8,532 nucleotides of DNA from CANLBN01 sp047638515 (GTDB lineage Bacteria > Pseudomonadota > Gammaproteobacteria > Pseudomonadales > Cellvibrionaceae), in assembly GCA_047638515.1 (NCBI GenBank), contig JBLIME010000114.1, positions 1 to 8,532 of the forward strand, given 5' to 3'. The notes under the pieces are model-generated. The model ran no database searches. It worked only from the letters and a program-made list of their open reading frames with translations, and was not told where the DNA came from. Positions 4,889 through 8,532 of this stretch are shown here, one piece after another; positions within the stretch are counted from its first letter, which is position 1, and each line of letters starts with the position of its first letter. Position numbers and translations under genes: made by a program.

Positions 4889-6640
4889 ATGATGATAACT
4901 CCAGCTGCTATCGACGCTGCCCTAATGGGCAATAAGGCATTACCGTTACGGCCGATTAATCAGGTGATGAATTTAGAGCGCTTAGGCGCTATGCATCAGA
5001 GCCGATTAAGCTTTATGCGTACCTTAGTGCGTCGCATTATGCGTGATCGCTGGCAGATTAAACCGACTCGTTTTGAGCTTGACGGACAGGGCTACGGCAC
5101 TCTAGTTTATGAAGTTAAAGCGCTCCATGGTTTATTTAGTTTTGTTTTATTCTCTGACTATCTTGCCCCACAAGCGCGCAACGATCGTGTTATAGCGACT
5201 CAGTGGGACCTTACCATGGCTTTGGTCGAAGGCCAGGTCGACACCGACTATCTTGAAACTCTCCGTCAAAATGTACCCAAGCAAGAAGCTGGGAGAGTTG
5301 ACTCACGTGTATTCGTTTTGTCTCGCGCCAACCGCAGCGCCCGCAACTTTGATTACGTGGTTAGTCAGTTAGCCAAGGGGGTTCAGCCAGATACCGATAG
5401 AATTGCGCGGGTAGGCTACTTGTATCGAACCACCGCCGCTTACGGCAGCGGTAAATTGGGCATGGCGGACTGGGAAAAAGTCTCTACCCGCTACCCTGAT
5501 TTTGCACGCCCGTTTGCTGCCGAAATGTTTGTCTGCCTAATGTTGCGTAATTTTAGCTTGCTGCAGGTCGAACATATTGCAAAACATCAGGCACCCAACG
5601 AGTTTGTATCGATGCAGCCCAAGATTAAACGCTTTTTTGGTATCGGTAATTCGACGGGCCTAGGAATGGCGCCTTACCTAATCAATCATCCTATCCTAAT
5701 TAATCAATTGGTAGCCATGCGCGAGCTAGCCTTGGCGCGAATTCGGGTCTTAGGAGCCATTGATACACATATCTGTCGGCAGCTGGAGGCCCTGATTGAG
5801 CGCTGTTACCTACACACCGAAGAGACAGTAACGGAAGATGCTTGGCAGACACTTAATAACCAACGTGTTCTCAGTGATATGGATGCGTTAAAACAACGTG
5901 TAGCAACAGCTTTTAATGACTGGAATGAATTGTTGCAATGGAGCGAGCAGCACTGCTCACTGCAAGGTCAGGAAATGCTAATCTCTATGATGCTGGAACT
6001 TTATCCGGCGCTGGTAGATGATCTCGAAGATTACCACACCGTAGAGGAATTTTTGGACCTTGACCCGTTAATGCCAGTGCAGCAATTAAAAAGGACCATA
6101 GAACAGCGTTATGACTGGGCACTGGCTATCGATTTTAATGCAGAGGGTGCTCGCGAAATATTCTGGTATCGATCCGAAGAGAAAATGGAACCGCGCTTAG
6201 GTGGCCCCGAGCTAGAAACAGACAGAAGTAAACAGATGGCGATGGGAGTTGGTTATGCCGTGCGCGATTGTTATGACCAACTCTGTGAGTATGTAACCAC
6301 TTACCCAGATCACACTACCGCTCGCTTTATGGTCGCAAACCCCAAGTCGAGGGGTATCGTGCGCCGGATTCAAACCATGAGCAAGTGTGTTTATGGCGAT
6401 ATTCAGGCGAATTTGCTCGATAAAAATGTACTGCCCATACATTTATTACGGGCCAAACTAGCTTTTTTTGGCGTCTGTAAATTTGATCCACGCTCTCGTT
6501 TATGGGTGCGCAATACTATGTTTCAGGGAGCTCCGTTGCTGGAAGATATTGGCAAAACCTTTAATGACGATTGGTTTATGCCACTCGCACCGACAGCCGA
6601 GACCTACAAAGAATCTTTGGATTCTATAAGCCCACGATAA
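4889..6640 (+). CDS. Conserved-looking protein of unknown function, 583 residues
   Basis: I do not recognise a family. The chosen start gives 583 residues; the longest open frame (GTG at 4751) would give 629. There is no signal peptide and no convincing membrane helix, so it should be cytoplasmic. Visible parts: an N-terminal basic segment MRTLVRRIMRDRW (43-55); a hydrophobic strand-like LHGLFSFVLFSDYL (79-92); RNDRVIATQWDLTMALVEG (97-115); VFVLSRANRSARNFDYVV (141-158); a glycine-rich FFGIGNSTGLGMAP (249-262) that could be a ligand-binding loop; an acidic helical middle (about 370-395); and a C-terminal FFGVCKFDPRSRLWVRNTMFQG (526-547). Aromatic and charged residues are spread evenly, as in a folded enzyme. 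It is followed after 12 bases by the DUF3726/Ldh_2-like gene, so the two are probably one operon and may form a complex (inference). A LysR-type box lies about 230 bases upstream. Start position is uncertain; that it is a real gene is not. Confidence 0.85.
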   Translation: MMITPAAIDAALMGNKALPLRPINQVMNLERLGAMHQSRLSFMRTLVRRIMRDRWQIKPTRFELDGQGYGTLVYEVKALHGLFSFVLFSDYLAPQARNDRVIATQWDLTMALVEGQVDTDYLETLRQNVPKQEAGRVDSRVFVLSRANRSARNFDYVVSQLAKGVQPDTDRIARVGYLYRTTAAYGSGKLGMADWEKVSTRYPDFARPFAAEMFVCLMLRNFSLLQVEHIAKHQAPNEFVSMQPKIKRFFGIGNSTGLGMAPYLINHPILINQLVAMRELALARIRVLGAIDTHICRQLEALIERCYLHTEETVTEDAWQTLNNQRVLSDMDALKQRVATAFNDWNELLQWSEQHCSLQGQEMLISMMLELYPALVDDLEDYHTVEEFLDLDPLMPVQQLKRTIEQRYDWALAIDFNAEGAREIFWYRSEEKMEPRLGGPELETDRSKQMAMGVGYAVRDCYDQLCEYVTTYPDHTTARFMVANPKSRGIVRRIQTMSKCVYGDIQANLLDKNVLPIHLLRAKLAFFGVCKFDPRSRLWVRNTMFQGAPLLEDIGKTFNDDWFMPLAPTAETYKESLDSISPR

Positions 6641-6652
6641 TGCGAGCCCGCT

Positions 6653-7402
6653 ATGCATGTATCAATGACCGAACTAAAAGCGGCTCTGCGTCGCTGTTTT
6701 GAAGCGAGTGATTATTTTGTCGGTAATTATGAAGATGCCGCCAACATGATCTTGTGGTTAGAAAAGCACGGACTCAACGGCTTAGGTGGATTAGCGCGCG
6801 CGATCACTCACATTAAAGATGACAATGAGAAGCCACTAAGCATTATGGTGTACGAGGACAGTACCTCGGCTATTGTTGATTGCAATGGCCGTAGTGCCTT
6901 AAACACTATAGCGGCTTCTGTCGATCTTGCACACGCTAAAGCGCTGGAGTGCGGCATTGCCACTGTGACGGTGCATAATTGTCACAATCGAATGTTTATT
7001 CTCAAAGCGCTAACAGATTGTGGACGCCGGGGTGTTAGCGCGGCGGCCTATTGGCAAAATGGCGGTAAACTTGTCAGCGAACACACCGCTGCGATTAGAG
7101 CTGGCAGGCGATATCCGAGTTACAGTGAGGCTAACACTAGTTTGATGACGGAGGTCGGTGAGCAGCAAGCCTTAACAATTATCTGTAGCTCCCGCGTTGA
7201 CCTCACAACATCTCTGCAAGAATCTAAGGGCAACACGAATGTGCGCTATATCAGTGCTTTGCAGGTCAAAAAAAACAAGGAGTACAGCGTCGATCACGGT
7301 ATCGAAATTGATGATTTATTATGGGTCGAGATAAATCGTATCGGCGCAGGCATTTTGGTAAAAAATACAGAAATATCGCGTCAAGGTGCCGGTGGCACGT
7401 GA
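6653..7402 (+). CDS. DUF3726/Ldh_2-like protein, function unknown
   Basis: The 249-residue protein has no signal or membrane segment. From memory, its N-terminus (VSMTELKAALRR, then WLEKHGLNGLGGLARAI, 35-51) looks like DUF3726. It also lines up by eye with the Ldh_2 family of NAD(P)-dependent malate/L-lactate dehydrogenases: AIVDCNGRSALNTIAASVDL (73-92) resembles the 'alvDg...G...A..la' region, and VTVHNCHNRMF (105-115) falls where Ldh_2 has its catalytic 'S-N-H' motif, so His111 may match the catalytic His. Ldh_2 enzymes are about 330-350 residues; the C-terminal part with the nucleotide-binding loop is short or absent here, so dehydrogenase activity is unproven. It follows the unknown 583-residue gene by 12 bases, with only a weak GAG before the ATG, which suggests translational coupling. 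That it is a gene is clear; the family link is tentative. Confidence 0.8.
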   Translation: MHVSMTELKAALRRCFEASDYFVGNYEDAANMILWLEKHGLNGLGGLARAITHIKDDNEKPLSIMVYEDSTSAIVDCNGRSALNTIAASVDLAHAKALECGIATVTVHNCHNRMFILKALTDCGRRGVSAAAYWQNGGKLVSEHTAAIRAGRRYPSYSEANTSLMTEVGEQQALTIICSSRVDLTTSLQESKGNTNVRYISALQVKKNKEYSVDHGIEIDDLLWVEINRIGAGILVKNTEISRQGAGGT

Positions 7403-7404
7403 TT

Positions 7405-7447
7405 CTGGAGCTTGTGATAAGACTTAGTTAATCGTCAACATCTCCAG
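7405..7447. repeat. Weak inverted repeat in the convergent gap before pfkA
   Basis: CTGGAG (7405-7410) and CTCCAG (7442-7447) are perfect 6-base arms around 31 bases in the 52-base gap between the two converging genes. No T run is present on either strand, so this is at best a poor bidirectional terminator; no better one is visible in the gap. Confidence 0.25.
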
Positions 7448-7454
7448 TCCCACG

Positions 7455-8432
7455 TCAGCCTTTACTTCGGTATGAAAGCGTTTTGGTTAGATCGTAAATC
7501 GACTGACTGAAAGGTCGCACCATGTTCTCAATGGCGTCGATGATATCGTGATGAACCAACTGATTGCGTTGCATACCAATACAGCGTCCCCCATGACCAT
7601 GCATTAACAATTCGACAGCATAAGCGCCCATTTGACTGGCGAGTACGCGATCGAAAGCACAAGGCGAACCACCGCGTTGAGTGTGACCGAGGATACTGGC
7701 TCGAGTCTCTATGCCAGTTCCCTGTTGGATTCTGGTTGCAAGAGCTGAGACATCGGTGATGTGCTCAGTGATAGCGATAATAGCGTGGTTTTTACCGCGT
7801 TCAACGCTATCCACCAACGACTGAATCAAGTCTTTTTCGTCGTAGCCTTTTTCTGGAACAATAGTGAATTCCGCGCCACCGCTCAACGCCGCCATCATCG
7901 TTAAATCACCACAATATCGGCCCATGATTTCAACAATTGAAATTCGGTGATGCGACGAAGAGGTATCGCGTAGACGATCGATGGCATCTAATGCGGTGTT
8001 TAACGCAGTTTGAAAGCCAATGGTGTAGTCGGTACCCGCAATATCATTATCGATAGTGCCGGGAACACCGATGCAGGGAAGGCCCATTTCCGTGAGCACT
8101 TTAGTCCCCATGTAAGAGCCATCGCCACCAATCACCACTAAAGCCTCAATACCGTGAGTGATCAAATTTTCGATGGACTCTAAGCGAACAGATTCTTTTT
8201 TGAATTCGGGGAAGCGGGCAGAGCCCAGAAAAGTCCCGCCGCGATTAATTATTTGCGATACGTCTTGCCGCACCAATTTTTTAATGCGATTTTGATGCAG
8301 CCCCAAAAAACCATCGTAGACTCCATAAACCTCAATGTTAAGGGTTAACGCCTGGCACACGACCGCACGCACGGCCGCATTCATGCCTGGAGCATCGCCA
8401 CCGCTGGTAAGCACACCGATCTTTTTAAACAT
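7455..8432 (-). CDS. pfkA: ATP-dependent 6-phosphofructokinase
   Basis: PfkA phosphorylates fructose 6-phosphate to fructose 1,6-bisphosphate with ATP, the committed glycolytic step, as a cytoplasmic tetramer. The 325 residues align almost without gaps to E. coli PfkA (320). Seen, counting the initiator Met: TSGGDAPGMNAA (9-20), GSAR with Arg73, GGDGS (102-106) with Gly105, where PPi-dependent enzymes carry Asp, so ATP is the donor, GTIDND with catalytic Asp128, MGRYCGDL with Arg172, TEH with Glu223, ETR with Arg244, and GHTQRGG with His250 and Arg253. Of the effector-site arginines Arg22, Arg55 and Arg155 and Lys214 are kept, but the residue equal to E. coli Arg25 is Cys26. I start at the ATG at 8432, which gives the E. 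coli-like MFKKIGVLTSGG and has AGGCGAG six bases upstream; an in-frame TTG at 8495 adds 21 unconserved residues. It converges on the unknown unit and appears independent of it. Confidence 0.97.
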   Translation of the reverse strand: MFKKIGVLTSGGDAPGMNAAVRAVVCQALTLNIEVYGVYDGFLGLHQNRIKKLVRQDVSQIINRGGTFLGSARFPEFKKESVRLESIENLITHGIEALVVIGGDGSYMGTKVLTEMGLPCIGVPGTIDNDIAGTDYTIGFQTALNTALDAIDRLRDTSSSHHRISIVEIMGRYCGDLTMMAALSGGAEFTIVPEKGYDEKDLIQSLVDSVERGKNHAIIAITEHITDVSALATRIQQGTGIETRASILGHTQRGGSPCAFDRVLASQMGAYAVELLMHGHGGRCIGMQRNQLVHHDIIDAIENMVRPFSQSIYDLTKTLSYRSKG

Positions 8433-8438
8433 ATAAAT

Positions 8439-8445
8439 CTCGCCT
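8439..8445 (-). promoter_or_regulatory. Ribosome binding site of pfkA
   Basis: AGGCGAG on the minus strand lies six bases before the ATG at 8432. It supports this start over the in-frame ATG at 8453 and TTG at 8495, neither of which has a comparable site. No clear promoter is seen in the remaining 87 bases to the window edge. Confidence 0.55.
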
Positions 8446-8532
8446 TTTTTCATATCGACCGAGAAGCGAGTATTCGCACTAGCGGCATGATTCAACTAAC
8501 CCAGCTTAATACGAATTAGTGATAGAACAATA

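Noticed and set aside
4696..4932. Minus-strand open frame of 78 codons with a hydrophobic, membrane-like segment
   Set aside because: It starts with TTG, has no ribosome binding site, and overlaps the start and leader of the plus-strand unknown gene; the hydrophobic run is the complement of the ATG/GAT-rich start region.
8433..8495. 21-residue N-terminal extension of PfkA from a TTG
   Set aside because: The enzyme family begins at MFKKIGVLTSGG, and AGGCGAG is placed correctly for the ATG at 8432.

Overview
The window looks like chromosomal DNA of a gammaproteobacterium, probably marine or another free-living relative of the Pseudomonas/Oceanospirillum breadth. Base composition is balanced, the phosphofructokinase is very close to the enteric PfkA type, and the other genes (BCCT carrier, variant M19 'dipeptidase', aldehyde dehydrogenase, LysR regulator) are a typical accessory set for uptake and breakdown of quaternary amines in such bacteria. 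No RNA gene, insertion sequence, CRISPR array or prophage gene was seen. The organism assignment is an inference from protein similarity remembered without a search.

Layout: (1) 1-3562, minus strand, reads right to left as aldehyde dehydrogenase, then an M19-family protein lacking part of its metal site, then a BCCT transporter that runs off the left edge. The first two are 14 bases apart and surely co-transcribed; the carrier follows after 82 bases that hold a near-palindrome and a hairpin. (2) 3563-3655 is a short, very AT-rich divergent promoter region. (3) 3656-4552, plus strand, is a LysR-type regulator. (4) 4553-4888 is a 336-base non-coding stretch rich in inverted repeats. (5) 4889-7402, plus strand, is a two-gene unit: a 583-residue protein of no family I recognise, and a 249-residue protein that resembles DUF3726 and, more distantly, the Ldh_2 (malate/L-lactate dehydrogenase) fold. 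(6) 7455-8432, minus strand, is pfkA, convergent with that unit and probably unrelated housekeeping sequence.

How it may work together: the carrier would import a betaine- or carnitine-like compound, the M19-like protein may act on it or an intermediate, and the dehydrogenase would oxidise an aldehyde or semialdehyde product to the acid. The regulator gene sits divergently as the expected local switch. The most telling non-coding signal is a 15-bp element, ATAAG-N5-CTTAT, that fits the LysR T-N11-A box. It occurs just before the regulator's start codon, at about -64 from a plausible dehydrogenase promoter, and again about 1 kb away, upstream of the two unknown genes, inside a perfect 10-bp-arm palindrome. 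This ties the unknown pair to the same regulator and makes it a candidate for an uncharacterised part of the same pathway.
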